A stretch of 64,000 bases of DNA from Sedimentibacter sp. zth1 (GTDB lineage: Bacteria > Bacillota > Clostridia > Tissierellales > Sedimentibacteraceae), in NCBI RefSeq assembly GCF_017352195.1, contig NZ_CP071445.1, positions 186,001 to 250,000 of the forward strand, written 5' to 3'. A model generated the notes under the pieces. That model was not told the DNA's origin, searched no databases, and saw only the letters and a program-made list of their open reading frames with translations. Made by a program: the position numbers and the translations under genes. Below, piece after piece: positions 17,975 to 25,547 of this stretch. Every line of letters starts with the position of its first letter. Position 1 is the stretch's first letter.

Positions 17975-18157
17975 GGAAGGAATAATTTTCTTTCTTTCGC
18001 TGTGTTGCGCATTGAGAATTATAACTGCAGTTCTGCTCGCAAAAGCCAAATGCGTGGATAAGTTTTTGAGGCAAGACTAAATTGGCTTAGAACGCTCGCT
18101 CCACTTTGTACAATTCTTTTAATGCTCCACAAGGCTTTGACAGTGAAATTATTCTTC
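17975..18157 (+). repeat. ~180-bp imperfect-palindrome element, copy D
   Basis: GGAAGGAATAATTTTC ... GTGAAATTATTCTTC ends; inner pairs GCATTGAGAATT(A)TA / TACAATTCTTTTAATGC and AGCCAA / TTGGCT. Confidence 0.87.
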
Positions 18158-18277
18158 TTGCTATTTAGCTAGTCTTGCGGTTGTCAATTTATTAGTGTTA
18201 TTGCTAGGCTCTGTAGTTCGTGTTATAGCCATCCTCTGAGGTCATTCCTTATAGGTCACTCTCCGATGTCCTCAATA

Positions 18278-18460
18278 GGAAGGAATAATTTTCTTTCTTT
18301 CGCTGTGTTGCGCATTGAGAATTGTAACTGCAGTTCTGCTCACAAAAGCCAAATACGCGGGATAAGTTTTTGAAGCAAGACTAATTGGCTTAGAACGCTC
18401 GCTCCACTTTGTACAATTCTTTCAATGCTCCACAAGGTTTTGACAGTAAAATTATTCTTC
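18278..18460 (+). repeat. ~180-bp imperfect-palindrome element, copy E
   Basis: Close copy of D with a few substitutions (CTCACAAAAGCC, TACGCGGGATAAG) and a one-base deletion in the loop. Confidence 0.87.
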
Positions 18461-18581
18461 ATGCTATTTAGCTAGTCTCGCGGTTGTCAATTTTATTAGT
18501 GTTATTGCTAGGCTCTGTAGTTCGTGTTATAGCCATCCTCTGAGGTCATTCCTTATAGGTCACTCTCCGATGTCCTCAATA

Positions 18582-18764
18582 GGAAGGAATAATTTTCTTT
18601 CTTTCGCTGTGTTGCGCATTGAGAATTGTAACTGCAGTTTTGCTCGCAAAAGCCAAATGCGTGGATAAGTTTTTGAGGCAAGACTAAATTGGCTTAGAAC
18701 GCTCGCTCCACTTTGTACAATTCTTTCAATGCTCCACAAGGCTTTGACAGTGAAATTATTCTTC
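18582..18764 (+). repeat. ~180-bp imperfect-palindrome element, copy F
   Basis: Close copy of D and E. A 68-codon minus-strand frame across it is produced by the repeat and lacks a ribosome site. Confidence 0.87.
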
Positions 18765-18889
18765 ATGCTATTTAGCTAGTCTTGCGTTTGTCAATTTTAT
18801 TAGTGTTATTGCTAGGCTCTGTAGTCTTTGTTACAGCCAGTCTTTGAAGTCATTTTTTATATGTCATCCTCTGAGGTCTTCAAAAGGAT

Positions 18890-19127
18890 TGAAACGTGGA
18901 TAAATAATTATTCACACAAAATATTAGGGTATTATTTTGCAAATATAATTTATGAAAATAGGGTTGCTTAATTAAATTTAAATATGTGTGTATTACATAT
19001 TGCAATTTTCATTTATATATAATTATGTTAAATATTTGAAATTGAATTTTATTTTCTGTATAATAAAATAAGTATGTAATGACATAAAATGAGAAGTTAT
19101 TGATGAAAAATATTATAGGAGGTAGGA
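18890..19127 (+). other. AT-rich leader of the HD-like gene
   Basis: No gene. AT-rich, containing TTGAAATTGAATTTT...TATAATAAAATAAG (about 19036-19069), a possible weak promoter. ATAGGAGGTAGG precedes the ATG at 19128. Confidence 0.4.
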
Positions 19128-19664
19128 ATGATAAACACAGAAAATCTTTTAACCTTTGTTGTACCGTATTATCAAAATAAAGACATAATGCATAATTTAT
19201 CTCATATAGAAAGGGTACTTAAATATGTTAATAAATTATTAGAAGTGGGCAATTATAAAGTAGATAGAGATATTTTAACATATTCTGCATATTTCCATGG
19301 ATTTATTTATAATAGTGAAGAATGTATAGTTGATTGGTTGAAAACACAGCAAATATCCAACGATATGATAGAAAGGATTATCAATATCGCATGGGAATCA
19401 CAGAAAGATAAAATGGCAATAACACTTGAAGGCAAAATTCTTCATGACGCACATATGATTGAAGGAGGCAAAACCTATCTAATTGTAAAGTCTTTGATAA
19501 CTGGTTCTGTTAGAGGACAAACATTAGAACAAACAATTAAGTATATAGAAGATAATGTATTAAGTAAGGGAATTTGTTATTTACCAGAAGCACAGAATGT
19601 TTATATTCAACAACAAGAATTTGCAAAAAGTTTTATCTGTGATCTAAAGGGAGGTTTAGATTAA
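19128..19664 (+). CDS. Degenerate HD-domain protein
   Basis: 178-residue cytoplasmic protein with the layout of an HD phosphohydrolase: HNLSHIERVLKYV (H22, H26) for the first ligand helix, SAYFHGF at the HD position, and EGKILHDAHMIEGG (E101, D107) for the distal aspartate. The central HD doublet is H57-G58, so the shared metal-binding aspartate is missing, and the later conserved histidine is not obvious. I infer a non-hydrolytic or altered family member. It stands alone with a good RBS and its own terminator. Confidence 0.65.
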   Translation: MINTENLLTFVVPYYQNKDIMHNLSHIERVLKYVNKLLEVGNYKVDRDILTYSAYFHGFIYNSEECIVDWLKTQQISNDMIERIINIAWESQKDKMAITLEGKILHDAHMIEGGKTYLIVKSLITGSVRGQTLEQTIKYIEDNVLSKGICYLPEAQNVYIQQQEFAKSFICDLKGGLD

Positions 19665-19940
19665 GTAATCCTTGAGTATTTTTATAAAAATTTTTTTCTA
19701 TAGTATTAAAATTGTTTATTAGTAAACATACTTTTATATATTTTAAATTATCATACAATAAATATTAATAAATGTAATATAACAAAATTAAAATTAGTAA
19801 AAACACTTATTTAAGAAGTGTTTTTTTAATGATTAAAATAAAATGAGATGTTGACTAACGGGATTTTTATTGCAAAAAATCAGAAAAAGTTGAATTAGAA
19901 ATATTATAAAAAATAAATTTATATGAAAATTACAATTATT
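19665..19940 (+). other. Intergenic, AT-rich
   Basis: Apart from the terminator at 19799-19828 there is nothing recognisable. Confidence 0.4.
19799..19828 (+). terminator. Terminator of the HD-like gene
   Basis: AAACACTT (19801-19808) / AAGTGTTT (19816-19823) plus a T-run. Confidence 0.8.
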
Positions 19941-19958
19941 ATGCACTAATTAGTGCAT
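19941..19958. promoter_or_regulatory. 18-bp perfect palindrome upstream of the toxin-antitoxin promoter
   Basis: ATGCACTAATTAGTGCAT is self-complementary and ends five bases before the -35 box. Its position fits an operator for the HTH-containing antitoxin (autoregulation). Confidence 0.7.
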
Positions 19959-19963
19959 GATAA

Positions 19964-19992
19964 TTGACAATAAGCATATAATAATGTATCAT
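19964..19992 (+). promoter_or_regulatory. Promoter of the toxin-antitoxin operon
   Basis: TTGACA (19964-19969), 17 bases, TATCAT (19987-19992), then AAAGGAGTGG before the ATG at 20015. Confidence 0.72.
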
Positions 19993-20014
19993 TGTATCGT
20001 AAAGGAGTGGTGCA

Positions 20015-20425
20015 ATGAATCCTTATTATAACCATGAACATACTAAAGAAGAAGTTACTGCAATTTTGGGAAAAATTCAGGATTGTGTTAGAGAAGGACG
20101 ATATATAATATCACAGAACGAAAATAGAAAGGAAAACATTGACTTAATTAATGAATATAACATCTCAACTAAAAAACAAAGTTCAATTTTGCTTGAGATT
20201 AAGCCAGAGGATTTTTGCTATTCGTTGCAAAATACCAATCTTGGATATGAACACGAAGTACTCTATGTTTTCGTTCCACAGGTAAAACTGTTCAATATCA
20301 ACGATGAAGAAGAGATGGTTGACGTTTATACAAAATTCAATGTTATAGATAGAGTAAATGGCAATCGTGTTATTGTAATTTCTTTTCATAAACGAAACAA
20401 GCCAATTGATTATCTTTTTAGATAA
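20015..20425 (+). CDS. MqsR-like (RelE-fold) putative toxin
   Basis: 136-residue protein. Residues 5-45 form a helical N-terminus (EVTAILGKIQDCVREGRYII); residues 60-136 have a beta-rich pattern resembling MqsR: LLEIKPEDFCYSLQN, then YEHEVLYVFVPQVKLFN, then VDVYTKFNV and VIVISFHKRNKP. MqsR is a ribonuclease of the RelE fold. It is followed after 29 bases by a gene with an MqsA-like zinc ribbon, which strongly supports a toxin-antitoxin pair with toxin first, as in mqsRA. Direct similarity is moderate, so the ribonuclease activity is inferred. Confidence 0.65.
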   Translation: MNPYYNHEHTKEEVTAILGKIQDCVREGRYIISQNENRKENIDLINEYNISTKKQSSILLEIKPEDFCYSLQNTNLGYEHEVLYVFVPQVKLFNINDEEEMVDVYTKFNVIDRVNGNRVIVISFHKRNKPIDYLFR

Positions 20426-20454
20426 GAAATTGGAATTTAAAAGGAGGGTTCACT

Positions 20455-21450
20455 ATGAAAGATAATATGGTTTTCTGCGAAATATGTAGAGATGATGTAT
20501 ACTATAATGTCGAAGAACGAAAAATGGAAGGCACACTTAAGGGTGGTGTTTATGAATATACTGGTCGAGTAGCATATTGCGCTAAATGTGATGCAAATGT
20601 GTATATTCCGGAATTTCATGACAGTAATTTAAAAGCACTTTATGATGCCTATCGTGTTAAAAACGAAATCATTTCACTTGAGAAGATATTAGAGATACCT
20701 GAGAAATATGCAATCGGAAAAAGACCGCTGTCCTTACTGCTTGGTTGGGGTGAACATACCTTTTCACGTTACTGTGATGGAGATATGCCTACAAAGCAAT
20801 ATTCTGAAACATTACAGCGTATTTATGATGATCCACAATATTATGCAACGTTGTTGGAAGAAAACAAATCAAATCTAAAGACCGTATCTGCTTATGAGAA
20901 AAGCAAAAGAGCGACAGATGCTTTACTGAGAGTGTCTATTGATGCTGAATCTAAGATTGATTTGGTGATAGGATATTTATTAAATCAATGCGAGGACATT
21001 ACACCTCTTGCGTTACAAAAAGCTTTGTACTACATTCAGGGCTTCTATTATGCATTCTACAATACGTTTTTCTTTAGTGAAGATTGTGAGGCATGGATGC
21101 ACGGCCCGGTCTACAGAGAAATCTATAATCGATACTGTGGTTACCGTTTTAACCCGATTAAAAGCGCAGATAAATTTGATACATTGGTATTCTCTGCGTC
21201 TGAGAAAGCAGTGCTTGATAGTGTTGTGAGAAATCTTTGCTGTTACAGCGGAAAAGTTTTGGAAAGGTTCACGCATTCGGAGAATCCTTGGTTACAAACT
21301 CGTGGAAATCTACCCGTGGACACAGGTTTTAATAGAACGATTGATAAAGATTTAATTGGAAGTTACTTTGTTGCAGTAAAAGATAAATATGATATGCTTT
21401 CTCCTACTGACATCAAAGAATATGCGCAGACGATGTTTGAACAAATTTAA
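20455..21450 (+). CDS. Antitoxin: zinc ribbon + HTH + Panacea/SocA (DUF4065) domain
   Basis: 331 residues in three parts. Residues 1-50 carry two CxxC pairs (FCEICRDD, YCAKCDAN) like the MqsA zinc ribbon. Residues about 65-130 form a helix-turn-helix of the MqsA/Xre type (LSLLLGWGEHTFSRYCDGDM). Residues about 165-300 match the SocA/GepA 'Panacea' domain: LQKALYYIQGFYYAFYNTF, DCEAWMHGPVYREIYNRY. Panacea domains are known neutralising modules paired with many unrelated toxins. The gene uses more G/C-rich codons than its neighbours, suggesting recent transfer. RBS AAAGGAGGG. Confidence 0.85.
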   Translation: MKDNMVFCEICRDDVYYNVEERKMEGTLKGGVYEYTGRVAYCAKCDANVYIPEFHDSNLKALYDAYRVKNEIISLEKILEIPEKYAIGKRPLSLLLGWGEHTFSRYCDGDMPTKQYSETLQRIYDDPQYYATLLEENKSNLKTVSAYEKSKRATDALLRVSIDAESKIDLVIGYLLNQCEDITPLALQKALYYIQGFYYAFYNTFFFSEDCEAWMHGPVYREIYNRYCGYRFNPIKSADKFDTLVFSASEKAVLDSVVRNLCCYSGKVLERFTHSENPWLQTRGNLPVDTGFNRTIDKDLIGSYFVAVKDKYDMLSPTDIKEYAQTMFEQI

Positions 21451-21463
21451 TTGAAACTGACCT

Positions 21464-21510
21464 TTGGCTTTCCTGCTTATTTTGAAATTGTTAGTAAGTG
21501 GGAAAGTCAA
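21464..21510 (+). terminator. Hairpin after the antitoxin gene
   Basis: TTGGCTTTCCTGCTTA (21464-21479) pairs with TAAGTGGGAAAGTCAA (21495-21510) with two G-U pairs. There is no strong T-run, so termination is likely but not certain. Confidence 0.5.
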
Positions 21511-21522
21511 GTAACACATATA

Positions 21523-21705
21523 GGAAGGAATAATTTTCTTTCTTCAGCTGTGTTACGCATTGAGAATTGTAACTGCAGTTTTGCTCGCAAAAGCCAAATG
21601 CGTAAGATAAGTTTCTAAAGCAAGACTAATTGGCTTAGAACGCTTGCTCCACTTTGTACAATTCTTTCAATGCTACACAAGGCTTTGAAAGTAAAATTAT
21701 TCTTC
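21523..21705 (+). repeat. ~180-bp imperfect-palindrome element, copy G
   Basis: Same ends and arms as D-F. The right arm reads GCTACACAAGGCTTTGAAAG, as in copy H. Confidence 0.87.
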
Positions 21706-21878
21706 TTTGCTATTTAGCTAGTCTTTCGGTTGTCAATTTTATTAGTGTTATAGCTAGTATCTGCAGTTTTTGTTATAGCTAGTCTTTACAGTCTTTGTTA
21801 TTGCCAGTCTCTGTAGTTAATGTTACAGCTAGCTTCTGAAGTCATTCCTTATATTGTCACTCTTTGATGTCCTCAAAA

Positions 21879-22061
21879 GGAAGGAATAATTTTCTTTCTT
21901 TCGCTGTGTTGCGCATTGAGAATTGTAACTGCAGTTCTGCTCGCAAAAGCCAAAGGCGTGGATAAGTTTTTTAAGCAAGACTAAATTGGCTTAGAACGCT
22001 TGCTCCACTTTGTACAATTCTTGCAATGCTACACAAGGCTTTGAAAGTAAAATTATTCTTC
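21879..22061 (+). repeat. ~180-bp imperfect-palindrome element, copy H
   Basis: Last copy in the window; matches G in the right arm (GCTACACAAGG) and D in the left arm. Confidence 0.87.
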
Positions 22062-22248
22062 TTTGCTATTTAGCTAGTCTTGCGTGTGTCGATTTATTAG
22101 TGGTATAATTATTTTACATTTTACAAATGCAAGAGATTCATAGTTGTGTATTGGAAATATGAGTTATATAATAACAATATTGTTAAATTAAAATTGTTAG
22201 AATTTGCAGATAGAAGATAATTATATTTAGATTTGCGAGGTAGTAGCT

Positions 22249-22443
22249 ATGAAAATTTATATTCCTAAAACAGATAAATTAATATTACATCTTCTTTCAG
22301 TAGATGATGCGGAAGCAGTTTATGTTTGGGTGAGTGATGAGAGAGTAATTAAATATATGACTTATCTTAGTAATTTTGCATTTTTAGGTATAGAAAAATT
22401 TTACATAATAAGTGTTCTTTTATGTAACCAATTGTGCATATAA
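22249..22443 (+). pseudogene. N-terminal fragment of a GNAT acetyltransferase
   Basis: 64 codons with a proper RBS (GCGAGGTAG). The first ~40 residues match the start of RimJ/RimL-type N-acetyltransferases (LILHLLSVDDAEAVYVWVSD then ERVIKYMTY), but the acetyl-CoA-binding core is absent and the end (FYIISVLLCNQLCI) is unrelated. Full proteins have about 150-180 residues, so this is a remnant. Confidence 0.65.
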
Positions 22444-22471
22444 TTTAAAGTTAAATAACTTTGGAGGGTTT

Positions 22472-23170
22472 ATGAAGAAAAAGTATTTTATATTAATTTT
22501 TATATTAATTTTTGTATTATTTTTTATATTATTTACATTTAGAAACAAAGATAGTACTCAATTGAAATTTTCTTATGAAAACTATAAATATGAAGAACTT
22601 CCCTTATTTATCTATAATAATGATTCAAACAAAGCTAAGACTATATCGTCAGATGATATTAAACAAGTTTTTTATACAAAAAATGAACCTTCAGAATATT
22701 ATAGTTATTTAATTGTTGATAATATAAAATATGATATAGGGTATGTAGGTTTTATCAATTTAGAAAAATCGGATTATGTACTTACAAAAACACAAATAAT
22801 TAAAGATAATAATTCAATATATATATATTACATAAATGAAGGTGTAAATTATATTAAATCAATATACTTTCAAGTAATTAATAATAGACCAATTATACTA
22901 ACAGAAATTGACAATGGGTTTGAATTTGAAAATGACGGAGAAGTTATGACATATAATTCAAATGGAGTTATATCTACTTCTTTTATTTACAAATGGGAAG
23001 ATGATGGAATTGCTGTATGTGATTTAAACATTTTATTTGGAGCTGAGCACGTTCAATTTGAGCCTGAATCCAAAATAATAAGTGTTATAAAAAAAGTTGA
23101 TTTTCAAAACCCTCAAAATAATAGAACTATAAAATATAGGCTTAAAGGGACTTCAATTTCTAATTATTAG
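22472..23170 (+). CDS. Membrane-anchored hypothetical protein
   Basis: 232 residues, not recognised. Residues 1-25 are a short basic start and a very hydrophobic segment (YFILIFILIFVLFFILFTF), either a signal anchor or uncleaved signal peptide, followed by a hydrophilic extracytoplasmic part rich in Asn, Tyr and Ile with no obvious catalytic motif. The ATG at 22472 follows TTGGAGGG. It lies upstream of the first serpin but is separated by 135 bases. Confidence 0.6.
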   Translation: MKKKYFILIFILIFVLFFILFTFRNKDSTQLKFSYENYKYEELPLFIYNNDSNKAKTISSDDIKQVFYTKNEPSEYYSYLIVDNIKYDIGYVGFINLEKSDYVLTKTQIIKDNNSIYIYYINEGVNYIKSIYFQVINNRPIILTEIDNGFEFENDGEVMTYNSNGVISTSFIYKWEDDGIAVCDLNILFGAEHVQFEPESKIISVIKKVDFQNPQNNRTIKYRLKGTSISNY

Positions 23171-23305
23171 AGAAATTAATTAAAAATTATTTTTTAGCTA
23201 CTCCATAATTATTATTCGTAATTTTTCCAAAATTGGGGAACAATAAATTAAAACATACGTCTAAAATAGTAATAGATGTAAAATATTATTGAAAGGAAAA
23301 GTGAT

Positions 23306-24541
23306 ATGAAAAAAATAGTATGTATTATTATATTGATATTGTTAGGTGTAAATACTGTTGGTTGTGAGGATAGCAATGCTAAGACACTTGTCAAATATCC
23401 AGATAATACTAATATTGATTATGAAAGCGATGATGAATTTATTAAGTCAGCTAATGAATTTGCATGTAAAACTGCTTATGAGATACTTACTGATAATGTA
23501 AAAAATGAAAATATAAATTATTCTCCTATAAGTGTTTACTTTGCGTTGTCGCTTGCAGCTACGGGTGCCAACGACAGTTCAAAGGAGGAATTATTCGATT
23601 TATTGTGTATAAATGGTAAGGATAAAGATTATTTATCTGAGGAATGCTATAAATTGTTTAATAGTTTATATTTTGATAAAGGAAAGAGTAAATTAAAAAT
23701 TGCAAATTCATTGTGGTTAAAAAATGGAATTGAGTTTAAGGATGAATTTATTATTAATGCAGTTGAAAAATTTTATGCTTCTTTATTCAATATAGATTTT
23801 AGCAGTAAAAAAGAACTAAAGAAGATGACTGAATGGGTTAGTGATAACACAAATAACCTTTTGAATCCGACATTTGAGCCTGATAAAGACAAAATATTAA
23901 GTATTATAAATACTATATATTTTTACGATACTTGGTTAGAGGAATTTAAAAAACAAGATAACACTAATGAAATATTTTATTTACCTAGTGGAGAAGAAAA
24001 AAATTGTGTATTTATGAATAAAAGTTTTTCTGATCATAAATATTATATAGGTGAAAACTATATCAGTTCATCTTTAGATTTTGAAAATTGCGGAAGCATT
24101 AAGTTTATTTTACCTAATGAAAATGTAGAAATAGCTGATTTGTTAGAATCAAATGATATTCTTAACAATATAATGAATCGTGAATTTATCGATAAAGCAA
24201 CTGTGAATTTTAAATTACCTAAATTTCAGATAGAGAGTAAATTTGATATTAAAAAAACATTGCAGGATATGGGAGTAGAGAAGATATTTAATGAAGCTGA
24301 TTTTTCTGATATGACAGATAAAGATATATTTATATCTGATATCAATCAGGGAACATACATATCTCTTGATGAAAAAGGTGTAGAGGCAGCTGCATATACA
24401 GAGATAGGAATGAAATTAACATCCGTTGATGATATAAAAATTATACAAATGACTCTTAACAGACCGTTTATTTATGTTCTAACAGCAAAAAATGGTACAA
24501 TTCTATTTGTGGGTGTTTGCAGTGATCCTACTTTTCAATAA
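23306..24541 (+). CDS. Serpin 1 (lipoprotein protease inhibitor)
   Basis: Serpin-family protein of 411 residues. The signal peptide ends in a lipobox-like LGVNTVGC, so it is probably a surface lipoprotein. Serpin core marks include NYSPISVYFALSLAATGAN, LKIANSLWLKNG, NTIYFYDTW and the C-terminal NRPFIYVLTAKNGTILFVG. The reactive-loop hinge DEKGVEAAAYTE (residues 355-366) has Gly at P15 and small residues at P12-P10, compatible with loop insertion and inhibition. Target protease unknown. First of three serpin genes within 7 kb; it has its own RBS and terminator. Confidence 0.93.
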   Translation: MKKIVCIIILILLGVNTVGCEDSNAKTLVKYPDNTNIDYESDDEFIKSANEFACKTAYEILTDNVKNENINYSPISVYFALSLAATGANDSSKEELFDLLCINGKDKDYLSEECYKLFNSLYFDKGKSKLKIANSLWLKNGIEFKDEFIINAVEKFYASLFNIDFSSKKELKKMTEWVSDNTNNLLNPTFEPDKDKILSIINTIYFYDTWLEEFKKQDNTNEIFYLPSGEEKNCVFMNKSFSDHKYYIGENYISSSLDFENCGSIKFILPNENVEIADLLESNDILNNIMNREFIDKATVNFKLPKFQIESKFDIKKTLQDMGVEKIFNEADFSDMTDKDIFISDINQGTYISLDEKGVEAAAYTEIGMKLTSVDDIKIIQMTLNRPFIYVLTAKNGTILFVGVCSDPTFQ

Positions 24542-24548
24542 CTAGATA

Positions 24549-24587
24549 AAAGTCCAAAGTAAAAATAAACTTTGGACTTTTGTTTTT
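24549..24587 (+). terminator. Terminator of serpin 1
   Basis: Perfect 12-bp stem AAAGTCCAAAGT (24549-24560) / ACTTTGGACTTT (24569-24580), then a T-rich run. Confidence 0.88.
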
Positions 24588-24847
24588 ACTCTCTTTTATC
24601 TGATGCAATATTTGATAACTTGCTCACTATCAATATCTTCATAACACTTGTGAGTTTAAAAAGATTTTAATTTTTTTAAATATTAGGATTCGAAATGTAC
24701 ATTACTTGAATCTCTTGGATTATAATTATAATAATGCATTAAAGCAGCCACAAATTTTACATAAGAATTTATATTGTAAAAATTTTGAAGCTACTATATA
24801 ATTATCTTGAACATTAACAATACATAGCAAAAATTTAAGGAGATAGA
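24588..24847 (+). other. Intergenic before the phosphoribosyltransferase gene
   Basis: No gene or structured element recognised; AT-rich. AAGGAGATAG directly precedes the next start. Confidence 0.35.
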
Positions 24848-25393
24848 ATGAATTCTTATAAAATCAGTGTAGCGGGCGTAACACGTGAACTTCCAATTAT
24901 ACAGGTATCATCTGAACTGTCAATAGCGAGCTTTGTCATTTTAGGAGATTGTGAACTTGTTACAGCTGCAGCAATAGAACTTGAAAAGAAAATTCCCGAG
25001 GTTGACTACATATTAACTGCAGAAGCAAAAGGAATTCCAATAGCAAATGAAATATGCAGATTACGAAATATGCCTTATTACATAGTAGCAAGGAAAAGTA
25101 TAAAACCATATATGGACAGTCCGATAGTAGAAGAAGTAATTTCAATAACGTCTCAGAAAAAGCAAATATTAGGTCTTGATGGTAAAGATGCAGATATAAT
25201 TAGAGGTAAAAAAATAGTGATTCTAGATGATGTAATATCAACTGGAGAGTCATTATTGGCGATAGAACGTTTAGCAGAAAAAGCAGGTGCTAACATTGTT
25301 TGCCGTGCTGCAATTTTAGCAGAGGGTGATGCAAAAAATCGTGAAGATATTGTCTTCCTTGAAGCTTTACCCCTATTCCCAAACAACAAGTAA
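24848..25393 (+). CDS. Adenine phosphoribosyltransferase-like protein
   Basis: Type I phosphoribosyltransferase of 181 residues, a purine-salvage or regulatory fold. The PRPP loop is VILDDVISTGESLLAIERL (near residues 122-140). YILTAEAKGIPIANEI and PYYIVARKSIKPYM match the adenine phosphoribosyltransferase branch. Length is close to Apt (about 170-185). No pathway neighbour is present; it converges on the Tet-family gene. Confidence 0.82.
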   Translation: MNSYKISVAGVTRELPIIQVSSELSIASFVILGDCELVTAAAIELEKKIPEVDYILTAEAKGIPIANEICRLRNMPYYIVARKSIKPYMDSPIVEEVISITSQKKQILGLDGKDADIIRGKKIVILDDVISTGESLLAIERLAEKAGANIVCRAAILAEGDAKNREDIVFLEALPLFPNNK

Positions 25394-25440
25394 TTTAAAA
25401 GTAAAAAGGATACATTTTTTATTTGTGTACCCTAAATTAC

Positions 25441-25529
25441 TTACTTTATTATTCGGACATTAAAATAGCCCTTTGCCTTGTCAGGACAAGAACTTATTCA
25501 ATTCTCACCTTAACTATTGACAAAGAGCC
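25441..25529 (-). repeat. ISL3-end-like element, copy 1 (full)
   Basis: Read on the minus strand it starts GGCTCTTTGTCAATAGTTAA and has CAAGGCAAAGGGCTATTTT about 55 bases further on; GGCTCTTTG and CAAAGGGC-type ends can pair. It begins 18 bases after the stop of the Tet-family gene, in the sense orientation. The first 36 bases match 46015-46050 at all but one position; the last ~40 resemble 50872-50914. Confidence 0.7.
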
Positions 25530-25547
25530 AATATTATTAATTCTAAT

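Larger units (their letters stand above)
17822..18890 (+). repeat. Repeat region 2: three ~303-bp tandem modules
   Basis: No gene. Degenerate 24-25-base units (17822-17974) lead into palindromic elements D, E and F, which start 303 and 304 bases apart. Each module is the element, then a TAGCTAGTCT(T/C)GCG linker, then units ending CCGATGTCCTCAATAGGAAGG. The tandem spacing implies duplication of the whole module. Confidence 0.85.
21511..22110 (+). repeat. Repeat region 3: elements G and H with degenerate units
   Basis: No gene. Element G starts 73 bases after the antitoxin stop; about 173 bases of TAGCTAGTCTTTCGG linker and 24-25-base units (from about 21747) separate it from element H, and the linker after H is cut off near 22100. 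Confidence 0.82.

Noticed and set aside
18560-18766. 68-codon minus-strand ORF in element F
   Set aside because: Lies wholly inside the palindromic repeat, has no ribosome site, and is broken by indels in the sister copies.
17822-18890. CRISPR array in the repeat region
   Set aside because: Units are only ~24-25 bases, adjoin each other without unique spacers, vary at many positions, and no cas gene is present.
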